Part shown: piece by piece, positions 18,394-28,217 of the stretch | How the letters are laid out: each line of letters begins with the position of its first letter | Position numbering within the stretch: position 1 is the first letter of the stretch | Assembly (NCBI RefSeq): GCF_002865585.1 | Contig: NZ_CP025581.1 | Coordinates: 2,790,001 to 2,854,000, forward strand | DNA: 64,000 nucleotides | Source: Nocardioides houyundeii | GTDB taxonomy: Bacteria > Actinomycetota > Actinomycetes > Propionibacteriales > Nocardioidaceae | Reading direction: 5' to 3' | The notes under the pieces: generated by a model | What the model saw: the letters and a program-made list of their open reading frames with translations, nothing else | Told to the model about the DNA's origin: nothing | The model's database searches: none | Program-made: the position numbers and the translations under genes

Positions 18394-19908
18394 CTAGGAG
18401 GGACGCGGCGGGTCGAGCACCTCGGCGAGCAGGGCCGGGAAGTCGGTGATGATCCGGTCCGCCCCCACGGTGAGCGCGGCGCGGAACTGCGCCGGGCTGT
18501 TGACCGTCCACACGCTGCTGGTCAACCCGCGGCGGCGTACCTCCGCGAGGTCGGCCCGGGTGCTGAGCGCGACGTTGGGGTGGATCTCCTCGGCCCACGT
18601 CTGCCAGGCGTCCAGCTGGGCAGCCGAGGGAGCCACGAAGTTGAGCACGCCGACCGGTACGTCGGGGTGCGCGGTGGCGAACGCCTGGAGCCACGCGTGG
18701 TCGAAGGATGAGAGGGTCAGCTTCCTGGCCGCGGCGACCGCACCCAGCGACCCGGTGGCCAGCTCCTCGGCCAGCACCTCGTCGACCTGCTCGTTGCTCG
18801 GCAATCCCGGATCCTTGACCTCCAGGACCAGGTGCGCGCGACCGGCGATCTCGGCGAGCACCTCGTCCAGCGTCGGGATCCGCTCGCCGGCGAAGGCCGG
18901 ACCGAACCAGGACCCGGCGTCCAGGGTCTGCACCTCGGCCAGCGTGAAGTCGGCCAGGTTGTAGGGCGCCCGATCCGGAAAGAGCTCCTCCACGTTGGTG
19001 GTCCGGGCCAGGGACGTGTCGTGCAGGATGACCGGCTCGCGGTCCTTGGTCAGCTGGACATCGACCTCCATCGAGGCCACCCCCGAGGCCACGGACTGTC
19101 GGACCGCGGCCAGCGTCTGCTCGGGCGCGCTGCCGGCACCGGCCCGGTGGGCAACCAGGCCGGGGACCTTGTCCAGCGTGGTGCGGACCGGCTCGGTGGT
19201 CAGCGCGGGGACCCCGTTCCACTCCCCGGCGCTGACCCGGTACCAGGCCGGGTAGCCGGCCGCATCGACGCCCAGGGAGGCCGCGCCGGCCCTGTCCGCG
19301 GACCCGGGCGTCCCGAGCGGCGCCCAGACGCCGTCCTGGTAGATCTGCACGCTCAGCTCACGCCCGGCCCGGGCCGGCGTCAGCGAGGCGGCGTAGGTGA
19401 GCGGTGCACTGGTCACCAGCGAGGCGGGGGTGGCGCTCAGCTGCTGGGCGACCACCGGCAGCCGGAGCCTGGCGACCTTGAGCTGACGCTTGCCGACCTT
19501 GACGACTGTGCGGAGCCTGACCGTGCCCGAGGCGTTGGCCCGAGCACTGTAGGAGAAGGCGGCCTTGCCCTTCAGCGCCCGCTTGAGGCTGGTGGTGTCC
19601 ACGGCGCGCCACCTCGAGCCGGCGCGGCGTTGCAGAACCAGCCGGGCCTTGCGACGCTCCTTGGCCGTGAGGCGCTTGACGGTCTTCGGCTTCGCCTTGG
19701 CGGTCAGCGTGATCGTCTCGCCCGCGATGAGGTTGCGCTGCGAGGCGCGCAGCAGGGCCGAACCGGCCCCGGCGGCCTGGATCCCCTCAGCGCTGACGGA
19801 TGCGGCGACTGGCGGGGCTTGCGGCGCGGCGACGGCGGGGACGCCGTACGCGACCGGGGCCAGCACCAGGACGGAGAGAGCACCCACGAGTGACGTACGA
19901 CGCGACAA
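18394..19908 (-). CDS. Secreted glycerophosphodiester phosphodiesterase
   Basis: A 504-residue exported enzyme. A Sec signal peptide (TSLVGALSVLVLAPVAYG ... AVAA) is followed by about 200 residues of beta-rich, Ala/Lys/Arg-rich sequence resembling bacterial Ig-like or surface-binding modules. The GDPD catalytic barrel follows from about residue 250. Catalytic motifs are present: LVAHRAGAGSAPEQTLAA, the metal-binding ASMEVDVQLTKD, and ILHDTSLARTT. It releases glycerol-3-phosphate from phospholipid head groups. The TTG start at 19908 is chosen because a good GGAGG site lies seven bases upstream. A second GDPD without a signal peptide lies at 41844-42917. Confidence 0.92.
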   Translation of the reverse strand: MSRRTSLVGALSVLVLAPVAYGVPAVAAPQAPPVAASVSAEGIQAAGAGSALLRASQRNLIAGETITLTAKAKPKTVKRLTAKERRKARLVLQRRAGSRWRAVDTTSLKRALKGKAAFSYSARANASGTVRLRTVVKVGKRQLKVARLRLPVVAQQLSATPASLVTSAPLTYAASLTPARAGRELSVQIYQDGVWAPLGTPGSADRAGAASLGVDAAGYPAWYRVSAGEWNGVPALTTEPVRTTLDKVPGLVAHRAGAGSAPEQTLAAVRQSVASGVASMEVDVQLTKDREPVILHDTSLARTTNVEELFPDRAPYNLADFTLAEVQTLDAGSWFGPAFAGERIPTLDEVLAEIAGRAHLVLEVKDPGLPSNEQVDEVLAEELATGSLGAVAAARKLTLSSFDHAWLQAFATAHPDVPVGVLNFVAPSAAQLDAWQTWAEEIHPNVALSTRADLAEVRRRGLTSSVWTVNSPAQFRAALTVGADRIITDFPALLAEVLDPPRPS

Positions 19909-20043
19909 CAGAACCTCCAGGCAGGGAACGGGACCGGCGCGGGACTCCGCCGCCGGTCCCGCGATTGTGTCAGCGGATATCGCTCGTCGCGCGGGGTTCG
20001 CACGACCTTCTTGGCGGGATCGCCGCCGAGACGGCCCGATGCC

Positions 20044-20433
20044 TCAGGGCTGGTCGGGGATCGAGCTGGCCAGCGCCACGAACGCCACGCCCACCACGGT
20101 GAGCAGGGCCGCGTCCATGCCCTTGTTGCGCACCGCCAGCATGCCGGCGTCCCGGGGGCCGAGCATCAGCCGGACGGCTGCGGCCACCACGAGCACGCCT
20201 CCGAAGATCCGGATCCCGGTGCGCCACGACCCGAGGGCCACCACCGTCAGCGCCACCGCCACCACGGCCAGGACGCCGAGGTAGAACGCGCCGCCGATGG
20301 TGGAGGGGTAGGTGCGCTCCTCGATCGGCTCAGGTACGGCGACCCCGTCGACCAGCGCCTCCGCCGAGACCGGCGGGATGCCCTCGGGGGGCGTGACGAT
20401 GCCCTCGGGGGGCGTGGGCTCCTCGGGACTCAC
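20044..20433 (-). CDS. DUF3017 domain membrane protein
   Basis: A 129-residue protein with a Pro/Glu-rich cytoplasmic N-terminus and three hydrophobic segments ([47 protein letters not shown]). DUF3017 proteins of unknown function follow folD in many actinobacteria, which is the case here. The GTG start at 20433 would form a four-base GTGA overlap with folD if the missing base in folD is restored. Confidence 0.88.
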   Translation of the reverse strand: MSPEEPTPPEGIVTPPEGIPPVSAEALVDGVAVPEPIEERTYPSTIGGAFYLGVLAVVAVALTVVALGSWRTGIRIFGGVLVVAAAVRLMLGPRDAGMLAVRNKGMDAALLTVVGVAFVALASSIPDQP

Positions 20434-21301
20434 CCTCGCCGCTCCCCAGCTGCTGCTCGGCCATGGTGACCAGGTTCGACAGCAGCATGGCGCGGGTCAT
20501 CGGGCCGACCCCTCCGGGATTCGGCGAGACCCAGTCGGCCACCTCCCAGACGCCCTCGGCCACGTCGCCGGCGATCTTCCCCTCGACCCTGGACACCCCC
20601 ACGTCGAGCACCGCGGCGCCCGGCTTGACCATGTCGGCGGTGATGATGCCCGGGACCCCGGCCGCGGCGACCACGATGTCGGCTCCCCGCACGTGGGCCG
20701 CCAGGTCCACCGTGCCGGTGTGGCACAGGGTGACCGTGGCGTTCTCCGAGCGGCGGGTGAGCAGCAGGCCCAGGGGGCGTCCGACCGTTACTCCCCGACC
20801 CACCACGACGACCTCGGCGCCGGCGATGGCCACGTCGTGCCGGCGCAGCAGCTCCACGATGCCGTGCGGGGTGCAGGGCAACGGCGCCTCGTGCCCGAGC
20901 ACCAGCCACCCCAGGTTGGTCGGGTGCAGTCCGTCGGCGTCCTTCGCGGGGTCGATCAGTCCGAGGACCCGGTTCTCGTCACGCCCCCGCGGGAGCGGCA
21001 GCTGCACGATGTAGCCGGTGCACGCGGGGTCGGCGTTGAGCCGCAGGACCGCGTCCTCGATCTCCTGCTGGGAGGCGACCTCGGGCAGGTCGATGCGGAT
21101 CGACTCGATGCCGACCTCCGCGCAGTCCTTGTGCTTGCCGTTGACGTACCACCGGGAGCCGGGGTCGTCCCCGACCAGGATCGTGCCGAGGCCGGGCTGG
21201 AGTCCCCGCTCGCGCAGTGCGGCGACGCGGACCTTGAGCTCGTCCTTGATCGCCGCCGCGGTGGCGGAGCCGTCGAGCTTGCGTGCGGTGCGTGTGGTCA
21301 C
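20330..21301 (-). CDS. folD: Methylenetetrahydrofolate dehydrogenase/cyclohydrolase, probably frameshifted at its 3' end
   Basis: Bifunctional enzyme supplying 10-formyl-THF for purine synthesis; it sits directly after purH, which uses that cofactor. Motifs: the [14 protein letters not shown] active-site region with catalytic Lys, [19 protein letters not shown] and [18 protein letters not shown]. As written, the frame runs 104 bases into the DUF3017 gene and adds an Arg/Gly/His-rich tail (323 residues). Adding one C to the CCCC run at 20444-20447 (plus strand) instead gives ...EQQLGERRG and a stop at 20430. The result is 290 residues with a GTGA overlap to DUF3017, the usual length. Start: GTG 21301. 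Confidence 0.9.
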   Translation of the reverse strand: MTTRTARKLDGSATAAAIKDELKVRVAALRERGLQPGLGTILVGDDPGSRWYVNGKHKDCAEVGIESIRIDLPEVASQQEIEDAVLRLNADPACTGYIVQLPLPRGRDENRVLGLIDPAKDADGLHPTNLGWLVLGHEAPLPCTPHGIVELLRRHDVAIAGAEVVVVGRGVTVGRPLGLLLTRRSENATVTLCHTGTVDLAAHVRGADIVVAAAGVPGIITADMVKPGAAVLDVGVSRVEGKIAGDVAEGVWEVADWVSPNPGGVGPMTRAMLLSNLVTMAEQQLGSGEGESRGAHAPRGHRHAPRGHPAGLGGGAGRRGRRT

Positions 21302-21318
21302 GATGCTCAATCCTAGGA

Positions 21319-22904
21319 TCAGTGGAAGAAGTGCCGGGTGCCGGTGAAGTACGTCGTGACCCCGGCCGCTGCCAGGGCCTCGATGACCTCCGGGTCGCGC
21401 ACCGAGCCGCCCGGGGCGACCAGGGCGCGCACGCCGGCGTCGATGAGGATCTGCGGGCCGTCGGCGAACGGGAAGAAGGCGTCCGAGGCGGCCACCGAGC
21501 CGGCCGCCCGCTCGCCGGCGCGCTCCACGGCGAGCCGGCAGGAGTCGACGCGGTTCACCTGGCCCATGCCGACGCCGACCGAGGCGCCGCCGGAGGCGAG
21601 CAGGATCGCGTTGGACTTGACCGCCCGGCAGGCGCGCCACGCGAAGGCGAGGTCGGCCAGCACGTCGGCGTCCGCCGGCTCGCCGGCGACCAGGCGCCAC
21701 GCCGTGGGGTCGTCCCCGCCGTCGTCGACCACGGCGTCCAGCACGTCGCGCTGCTGCACCAGCAGGCCGCCGGAGATGGGGCGCATCTCGACGCCGCCAC
21801 GCGCCGGGGGCGCGCACTCCAGCAGCCGGATGTTCTTCTTCGCGCTCAGCACCTCCACGGCACCGTCCTCGTAGCCCGGGGCCACGACGACCTCGGTGAA
21901 GATCTCCGCGACCTGACGGGCCATCTCCACCGAGACCGGCACGTTGGTGGCGATCACCCGCCGAACGCGGAGACCGGGTCGCAGTCGTGGGCCCGACGGT
22001 GCGCCTGGGCGATGTCGTCGCCGACCGCGATCCCGCACGGGTTGGCGTGCTTGATGATCGCCACGGCGGGGCGGTCGAAGTCGTACGCCGCCCGGCGGGC
22101 AGCGTCGGCGTCCACGTAGTTGTTGTAGGACATCTCCTTGCCGTGCAGCTGGCTGGCCTGGGCCAGGCCCGGTGCGGGCACGGAGCCGGCGGTGTACAGG
22201 GCAGCCGCCTGGTGCGGGTTCTCGCCGTAGCGGAGCACCGACTGCTTCTCCCAGGTGGCACCGAGCCAGGCGGGGAAGCCGGTCCCGGCGCCGGAGTCGG
22301 TGAGCACGTTGCCCATCCAGCTCGCCACGGCCACGTCGTACGTCGCGGTGTGGACGAAGGCCTCCGCCGCGAGGCGCTGCCGCTGGGCCAGGGTGAAGCC
22401 GCCCTCGGCGACGGCGCTCAGCACGTCGGCGTACCGCTCGGGTGCGGTGACGATCGCTACCGACGGGTGGTTCTTGGCCGCGGCCCGCACCATCGAGGGC
22501 CCGCCGATGTCGATCTGCTCCACGCACTCATCCGGTCCGGCCCCGGACGCGACGGTCTGGCTGAACGGGTAGAGGTTGCAGACCACCAGGTCGAACGGCT
22601 CCACGCCCAGCTCCGCGAGCTGGGCGACGTGGGAGTCCAGGCGTCGGTCGGCCAGGATGCCGGCGTGCACCTTGGGGTGCAGCGTCTTGACCCGGCCGTC
22701 CAGGCACTCGGGGAACCCGGTCAGGTCCTCGACCTTGGTGACCGGCAGGCCGAGGCCCTCGATCAGCGCCGCCGAGCCGCCGGTGGAGACCAGCGCGACC
22801 CCGGCGTCGACGAGGCCGCGGACGAGCTCCTCGAGCCCGGACTTGTCGTAGACGGAGACGAGCGCTCGGCGGAGCGGGATGCGGTCGGACACGGTGGGGC
22901 TCAC
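21319..22904 (-). pseudogene. purH: Bifunctional AICAR formyltransferase/IMP cyclohydrolase, interrupted by a one-base frameshift
   Basis: Catalyses the last two steps of IMP synthesis. The N-terminal cyclohydrolase domain is intact from GTG 22904 (GAGGAG eight bases upstream), with [23 protein letters not shown] and [15 protein letters not shown]. The transferase part contains [11 protein letters not shown]. The frame stops at 21954 right after DPVSAFGG. The next residues expected, [20 protein letters not shown], continue in another frame to the stop at 21319. One extra base in the CCC run at 21957-21959 restores SAFGGVIATN and a 528-residue protein of normal length. The transferase domain would be lost if the shift were real. 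Confidence 0.93.
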
Positions 22905-23017
22905 GGTGGGGACTCCTCGTGGGATGGCGGATACGAAGGAGGGGCACCCAGGCGTTCGATGCCACTCGACGTCACTCCCTGGTGGTTGCCCACCTGCGCC
23001 AGTCGTGTGGCCCCAGC

Positions 23018-23650
23018 CTACTTCCCGGCAGATCCGTAGCGCACCTTGCGTCCGGTCACGACCAGACCCTCGCGGGCGATCCGCCCCACGGCCTCCACGA
23101 GCATCTCGCGCTCGGCAACCTTGATCCGCTCGTGCAGGCTCTCCACGTCGTCCTCGGGCTCGACCGGCACCGCACGCTGGGCGATGATCGGGCCGGTGTC
23201 CACGCCCGGGTCCACCACGAACAACGTGGCCCCGGCGACCTTGACCCCGTGCTCCAGCGCGTCGGCCGCGCCGTGCATGCCCGGGAACGCGGGCAGCAGC
23301 GCCGGATGGGTGTTGACGTAGCGCCCCGGGAAGCGGGCCAGGAACTCGGCTCCCGCCAGCTTCATGAAGCCGGCCGAGACCACCAGATCGGGATCGAACG
23401 CCGCCACGGTGTCGGCCATCGCCCGGTCCCAGTCCTCGCGGGAGGTGAACTGGCTGACCTTGCGCACGAACGTCGGCACGCCGGCCCGCTCGGCCCGGGC
23501 CAGGCCCTCGATGTCGTCCCGGTCCGCACCGACCGCCACCACGCGGGCGCCGTACGACGGGTCGGCGCAGGCGTCGAGCAGCGCCTGCAGGTTGGTGCCG
23601 GCACCCGAGACGAGGACGACGAGTCGGGCTGGGCTGCTGGTCACGGACAC
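23018..23650 (-). CDS. purN: Phosphoribosylglycinamide formyltransferase
   Basis: A 210-residue GAR transformylase using 10-formyl-THF in the third step of purine synthesis. Motifs: [14 protein letters not shown] at the N-terminus, [16 protein letters not shown] with the catalytic Asn/His, and [13 protein letters not shown] with the catalytic Asp. It starts ten bases after the DUF6350 gene and precedes purH by 113 bases, in the DUF6350-purN-purH-folD order familiar from actinobacteria. Confidence 0.96.
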   Translation of the reverse strand: MSVTSSPARLVVLVSGAGTNLQALLDACADPSYGARVVAVGADRDDIEGLARAERAGVPTFVRKVSQFTSREDWDRAMADTVAAFDPDLVVSAGFMKLAGAEFLARFPGRYVNTHPALLPAFPGMHGAADALEHGVKVAGATLFVVDPGVDTGPIIAQRAVPVEPEDDVESLHERIKVAEREMLVEAVGRIAREGLVVTGRKVRYGSAGK

Positions 23651-23659
23651 CCGCGGAGT

Positions 23660-24934
23660 CTAGGACTCCGGCGCGGCATCCTCGTCCGCCGGGACCGAGG
23701 TGCGGCGCTGCCACCAGGTGATCACCAGACCGCCGAGCAGGCCGCCCAGCCCGAGCGCGGTGACCGAGTGCACCAGGAGGTCCCCGCTGAAGACGCCCAC
23801 CTCTCGCATCCGGCCGGGGCCGGCCGCGCCGCCGGCCAGGGAGGCCAGCACGGTGAGGACCGCCCCCGCCACGATCCCGCCGCCGCAGCCGCGCAGGGCG
23901 CCCTCGTCCCAGCGCAGGGTCGGGCGACGACGTTGCAGCCGGACCACCGCCGCCGCGGCGACCAGGACCGGAACCCCCACGGTCAGGCCCCACCAGGAGC
24001 TGGGCGTGCCCGGGTCGGGCAGCGCCGCGAGCAGCGGCAGGACCGGCAGCGGCCCGAGCACGACTGCCGACGGCGAGACCAGCGTGCCGACACCCACGGC
24101 GAACCCGGGGCCGACCAGGAAGGACCCTGCCAGCAGCACCGCGTTGGGCAGCAGGGCCAGGTTCACCAGACCCAGCAGGGTGGTCTCACCCCCCGTGGTC
24201 CCGAGCTGCTCGACCATGTTGGCGGCCTCGCCGAAGCTGAGCGCGAACGCGACGACCAGCAGGGCGGCTGAGACGCCGAGCACCGAGAGCAGGATCGTCA
24301 CCGCGGTGGCAGCGCCGTGCCGTACCGCCGGGGGCAGCGCGGCCGCCCACACCGCGCCGCGGCCCGAGCCGGCCGCGATGGCAGGCGCCGCCAGGCAGAC
24401 GGTGAGCAGCAGGGACCAGGTGAGCAGCGCACTGCGGTCCGGCTGCACCAGCGAACCCGCGACGAGGCTCGCCGTGACCAGCGCGACCGTCGCGTAGCCG
24501 ACCCCGAAGCCGCCGGTGGCGACCGGCACGGTCCAGTCGCGCTCCCCGTCGGAGAGGCGGTGCACGTCCGGCCCGTGGCCCCACACCGACTCCCCCAGCC
24601 GCTGGGCGACCCGCCAGGTGGTCCAGCCCGCGAGGACGGTGAGCCCCAGGGGCACCACCGTGACAGCCGCGCCCTGCACCGTCAGCCCGGAGCCGTGGGC
24701 CATCAGCCACGCCGTGGCACCGGCCCGCATGGCCTCGCGCGGCGGTCCGTGCACGCCGGCGTCGCTCAGGAACCACCCGACGAGCCCCAGCAACAGGCAC
24801 GCGAGCAGGGTGGCGCCTGCTGCCACGATCCCGGCGAGGAGGGCCAGCAGGAGCACCGGTCGGCGCGGCGGCGTCGGCGAGCCGTCGGCGGTTCCCGAGG
24901 CCCGCTGCAGGGTGGAGGTCAACAGCGAGGACAT
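23660..24934 (-). CDS. DUF6350 multi-pass membrane protein
   Basis: A 424-residue protein with about ten hydrophobic helices and almost no polar loops. DUF6350 proteins of unknown function precede purN in many actinobacteria, and that synteny plus the topology is the basis for the name. I start it at ATG 24934 ([10 protein letters not shown]); the ribosome site is weak (GGAG only two bases away). It is the first gene of the purine block and is divergent from the sigma-like gene at 25095. Confidence 0.82.
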   Translation of the reverse strand: MSSLLTSTLQRASGTADGSPTPPRRPVLLLALLAGIVAAGATLLACLLLGLVGWFLSDAGVHGPPREAMRAGATAWLMAHGSGLTVQGAAVTVVPLGLTVLAGWTTWRVAQRLGESVWGHGPDVHRLSDGERDWTVPVATGGFGVGYATVALVTASLVAGSLVQPDRSALLTWSLLLTVCLAAPAIAAGSGRGAVWAAALPPAVRHGAATAVTILLSVLGVSAALLVVAFALSFGEAANMVEQLGTTGGETTLLGLVNLALLPNAVLLAGSFLVGPGFAVGVGTLVSPSAVVLGPLPVLPLLAALPDPGTPSSWWGLTVGVPVLVAAAAVVRLQRRRPTLRWDEGALRGCGGGIVAGAVLTVLASLAGGAAGPGRMREVGVFSGDLLVHSVTALGLGGLLGGLVITWWQRRTSVPADEDAAPES

Positions 24935-25026
24935 GACTCCACCATCATGGCCCGCGGCACAGCCGTGCCGGCGCTGCCACGCCGCACCCACGCAGCGCCC
25001 GGGCGCCTGGGCCCCGAGCCCGCGGT

Positions 25027-25039
25027 CACACGCCGTGTG
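25027..25039. promoter_or_regulatory. Short palindrome upstream of the sigma-like gene
   Basis: CACACG-C-CGTGTG is a perfect 6-bp inverted repeat around one base. It sits 55 bases before the sigma-like start and 93 bases before the divergent DUF6350 start. It could be an operator for either gene; no regulator is assigned. Confidence 0.3.
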
Positions 25040-25094
25040 TAGATCGCCACTTTGCCGTGTGCCACGGTGGCGCCCCACGTACGGTGGAACGGCG

Positions 25095-26963
25095 ATGAGA
25101 AGCCCCGAAGAGTTCGACAACCTGTACAAGGACGTCCGCGACCGACTGCTGGTCGAGGCCTACGTCCTCACTGGCGACCAGCACGTCTCCCGTACCGCGG
25201 TCCGCGACGCCTTCACCGTCGCCTGGCATCACTGGGACAAGGTCCGCGGGGCCAGCGACCGGGAGGCCTGGTTGCGGCCCCTGGTCTGGAAGCGCGCCAA
25301 GCACCGGCACGCGGCCCGACCCTGGCACCGGGAGAAGGACCTCGACGAGGAGTCGAGCGCCACCCTGGAGGCGCTCAGCACCCTGTCCATGAACCAGCGC
25401 AAGGCGCTGGTGCTGACCCACTACTCCCCCGTCCCGCTCGCCGAGATGGCCCGGGAGATCGGCCTTCCGCCCCAGCAGGCCCAGGCGGAGTCCCAGGCGG
25501 CCGGCGCGACTTTCGCGCTGGCCCGGCACACCACGCCCGAGTCGATCCCCGCACACCTGGCGGCGCTGGGCTCGGCGATCGGCGACAACCGCTGGCCGCG
25601 CAGCTCCATCCTGCGCCGCGCGGGGACCGCGCGGCGCCGGGGCCACACCGTGGTCGGGGTGCTGGCGACCACCGCGGCGGTGGTGCTCAGCGGCATGGTC
25701 GTGGCCCAGGGCGAGACTCCCGGCGCCACCCTCAGCGACCAGGGCTTCGAGCGCCGGGCCACCAAGGTGGAGGCCACCGCGGACGAGCCCGTGCTCACCG
25801 AGGAGATGCTGCTCACCCCCCGGCAGGTACGGCGGGTGGATCCGGGTCTGGCCTGGAGCGAGTCGACCACCAGCACCAACACCGAGGGCAACGGCCTGGT
25901 GATGCCCTGCCAGGGCAACCGCTTCGCCGACGCCGAGGGCCTGGGAGCCGTCGTCCGCACCTTCGAGGGCACCCAGAAGGCCTCGGGCAACAAGAAGAAG
26001 CAGCGCCGGCAGCCGCCCGCACGCACCGCGTCCGCGACCGAGTTCGTCGAGCTCTCCGCCAGCGAGGAGCAGGCCGCCGACGCGTACGCCGTGGCCCGCA
26101 GCTGGTTCGCCGGCTGCTCGACCGACCGGGTCCAGCTGATGAGCGTGCACGACCTCAAGGGGGTCGGGGACGAGGCCAGCCTCTTCACCCTCCGGTCCTG
26201 GCGCGGCCCGACCCGCACCATCCAGGTCGGCGTGGCCCGGTCCGGGCAGATGGTCACCACCGCGGTGGGCGACGTCGCCGGCATGCGCCACAAGCCCCGG
26301 CCCGTCGCCTCGCTGCTGGCCGCCTCGGTCAACGCCCGGTGCGGCGCCACCGGTGCCGGCGCCTGCGCCTCGCCGCCGAAGGCCCGGCCCACCAGCGTGC
26401 CGGTCGCGGGCAGCGTCCCCGGCATGCTCAGCGAGTTCGACCTGCCCCCCGTCACCCGCGCCAAGGGGCCCTGGGTGGGCACCGACCCGGCCAAGCCGCG
26501 GGTCAACGTGGCCTCGACCCGGTGCGACCGCACGGTGTTCATGGGCAAGGGCATCAAGAACAACCTGACCCGCACCTTCCTCTTCCCCCAGGCGCGTCGC
26601 GCCGGCGAGTTCGGGCTGACCCAGACCGTGGCGACGATGCGCGGTGCACCGGCCGCGAGGAAGTTCGTCGGCGGCGTCCGGGACCGGGTCGACCGGTGCG
26701 CCAAGGAGGGCTTCGGCACCGACGTCACCCGGCTCGCCGGAAGCTCCTCGAAGAACCGGGACCTGACGGTGTGGCGCCTGGAGCTGGAGGTCTCCGAGAA
26801 CGAGTCCCTGGAGTTCCTGATGGCGATCATGCGTCAGGGCAGCACCGTGGCGCAGGTCGGCTTCGTGCCCGCCAGCGGGCTGAGCATGAGCCGCTCGGAC
26901 TTCGTCTGGCTGGCTCGGCGCGCCCTGCAGCGGCTGCCCCGGCTGCAGCTGGAGACCCGGTAG
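25095..26963 (+). CDS. Sigma-70-like (ECF-type) domain fused to a membrane anchor and extracytoplasmic region
   Basis: A 622-residue protein. Residues 5-75 resemble sigma region 2 (AVRDAFTVAWHHWDKV ... AWLRPLVWKRAKHR). Residues 92-140 resemble region 4 with a helix-turn-helix (LSMNQRKALVLTHYSPVPLAEMAREIGL). A basic stretch (RRAGTARRRGH) is followed by one transmembrane helix at about 184-204, so the sigma part faces the cytoplasm and the last 400 residues lie outside. The outer part has six Cys (272, 341, 416, 424, 477, 535) and looks like two related modules (about 235-425 and 442-622). These are reminiscent of PknH-type sensor domains. The function is inferred: a membrane-tethered transcription factor or a degenerate sensor. 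It starts at ATG 25095. Confidence 0.75.
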   Translation: MRSPEEFDNLYKDVRDRLLVEAYVLTGDQHVSRTAVRDAFTVAWHHWDKVRGASDREAWLRPLVWKRAKHRHAARPWHREKDLDEESSATLEALSTLSMNQRKALVLTHYSPVPLAEMAREIGLPPQQAQAESQAAGATFALARHTTPESIPAHLAALGSAIGDNRWPRSSILRRAGTARRRGHTVVGVLATTAAVVLSGMVVAQGETPGATLSDQGFERRATKVEATADEPVLTEEMLLTPRQVRRVDPGLAWSESTTSTNTEGNGLVMPCQGNRFADAEGLGAVVRTFEGTQKASGNKKKQRRQPPARTASATEFVELSASEEQAADAYAVARSWFAGCSTDRVQLMSVHDLKGVGDEASLFTLRSWRGPTRTIQVGVARSGQMVTTAVGDVAGMRHKPRPVASLLAASVNARCGATGAGACASPPKARPTSVPVAGSVPGMLSEFDLPPVTRAKGPWVGTDPAKPRVNVASTRCDRTVFMGKGIKNNLTRTFLFPQARRAGEFGLTQTVATMRGAPAARKFVGGVRDRVDRCAKEGFGTDVTRLAGSSSKNRDLTVWRLELEVSENESLEFLMAIMRQGSTVAQVGFVPASGLSMSRSDFVWLARRALQRLPRLQLETR

Positions 26964-27020
26964 TCCACCGCCGCCTCGACGCACGAGGAGACGCGGGCCG
27001 GGGGCGGGCGACGGGCTGCC

Positions 27021-28103
27021 ATGATGGCGCCCGTGCCCCGCTCCCGCCGCCTCCTCCCGTCCTCGCCCGCCTCCGCCCTGCACCGGGCCTACCGTCGTAG
27101 CGGCGCCACCCTGCCCTTCGGGGACCCGCTCTCGGCCCACGGGGTGGCCATGGAGGGCTACTTCTGGCGTCTCACCGACCCCGGCACCGGCCGGGTGGTG
27201 ATCGCCCTGAACGGGGTCAACCGCGACGCCGCCGGCGAGCACTGGGCCACGCTGGGCCTCGCGGGCCACCCGGGCGGGCACCTGCGGACCGTGGTGCATC
27301 CCCACGGGCACGCCAGCGAGCACGGCCTCGGGGCGAGCGCCGGGGACGCCTTCCGCGGCGGTCCGGACTCGCTGAGCGTCGACCTGGGCGCCGACTCGCG
27401 CCTGCAGGTGGACATCTCCCAGCCCCGCCCCTGGCCCCGGCGAGCCGTCGGCGGCTCCAGCGTCTTCGGCTCCGTGCCGGCGCTCAACCAGTACTGGCAC
27501 CCGTGGCTGCTCGGAGGCAAGGCGCACGGCACGGCGGTGCTCGGCGCCGAGTCGGTGGAGATCGAGGGCTGGGACGTGTACGGGGAGAAGAACTGGGGCA
27601 AGGGCGGCTTCCCCGACTCCTGGTGGTGGGGCCAGGCGCAGGGCTTCGAGGAGGAGTCCGTGTGCGTGGCCTTCGCCGGCGGCGAGGTGAGCGCCGGCCC
27701 GCTGCGCACCACCGTGACCGCGCTGGTGGTGCTGCTGCCCGACGGCCGGCTGGTCCGGCTCGGCGACCCCGTGGTCTCTCCGGTCCGCGCCGAGGTCGCC
27801 GACGAGCACTGGTCCCTGCGGGGCCGCAGCGCTGCGTGGCAGATCGAGGTGGAGGGTCATGGCGCCCTCGGCAGCGCCCACGTGCTCCCGGTGCCGCTGC
27901 CGTTCGAGCGACGCAACGTACCCGGAGCCATCGAGCACCTGGGGGCCACGATGACCGTGCGGGTGCGGCACCGTGGGCGCCTGGTGTGGAGTGGCGAGTC
28001 CCGCTCGGCGGCGCTGGAGCACGGCGGCATCGACCGGGCCCGCGCGGAGGTGCTGCGCCGCGGCGGGGCCGCGCACGACACCGAGGCCGCTCCCCTCCGC
28101 TGA
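27021..28103 (+). CDS. Tocopherol cyclase-like protein
   Basis: A 360-residue protein with the hallmark segments of the tocopherol cyclase-like family: MEGYFWRLTDP near residue 45 and EKNWGKGGFPDSWWWGQAQG near residue 190. It is a predicted beta-barrel/lipocalin-like fold with no signal peptide or membrane helix. Plants and cyanobacteria use the family to close the chromanol ring. In an organism with no tocopherol pathway in view, the substrate is unknown; a menaquinone- or isoprenoid-derived compound is possible. The start may be ATG 27021, ATG 27024 or GTG 27033. Confidence 0.8.
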   Translation: MMAPVPRSRRLLPSSPASALHRAYRRSGATLPFGDPLSAHGVAMEGYFWRLTDPGTGRVVIALNGVNRDAAGEHWATLGLAGHPGGHLRTVVHPHGHASEHGLGASAGDAFRGGPDSLSVDLGADSRLQVDISQPRPWPRRAVGGSSVFGSVPALNQYWHPWLLGGKAHGTAVLGAESVEIEGWDVYGEKNWGKGGFPDSWWWGQAQGFEEESVCVAFAGGEVSAGPLRTTVTALVVLLPDGRLVRLGDPVVSPVRAEVADEHWSLRGRSAAWQIEVEGHGALGSAHVLPVPLPFERRNVPGAIEHLGATMTVRVRHRGRLVWSGESRSAALEHGGIDRARAEVLRRGGAAHDTEAAPLR

Positions 28104-28153
28104 ACCCGCCCTGAACCTGCGCCGGCCTGCGCCCGGCGCTGGACTCCCGGGAC

Positions 28154-28192
28154 GACGTACGCCCCGGCCGCTGGGCGGCCGGGGCGTACGTC
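28154..28192. terminator. Bidirectional hairpin between tocopherol-cyclase-like gene and sucD
   Basis: A perfect 17-bp stem (28154-28170 with 28176-28192) around a five-base loop (ctggg). It lies 50 bases after one convergent gene and 25 bases beyond the stop of sucD. It probably terminates both transcripts. Confidence 0.85.
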
Positions 28193-28217
28193 GAGGTGCT
28201 GGGAGTGCTGGGATGCC

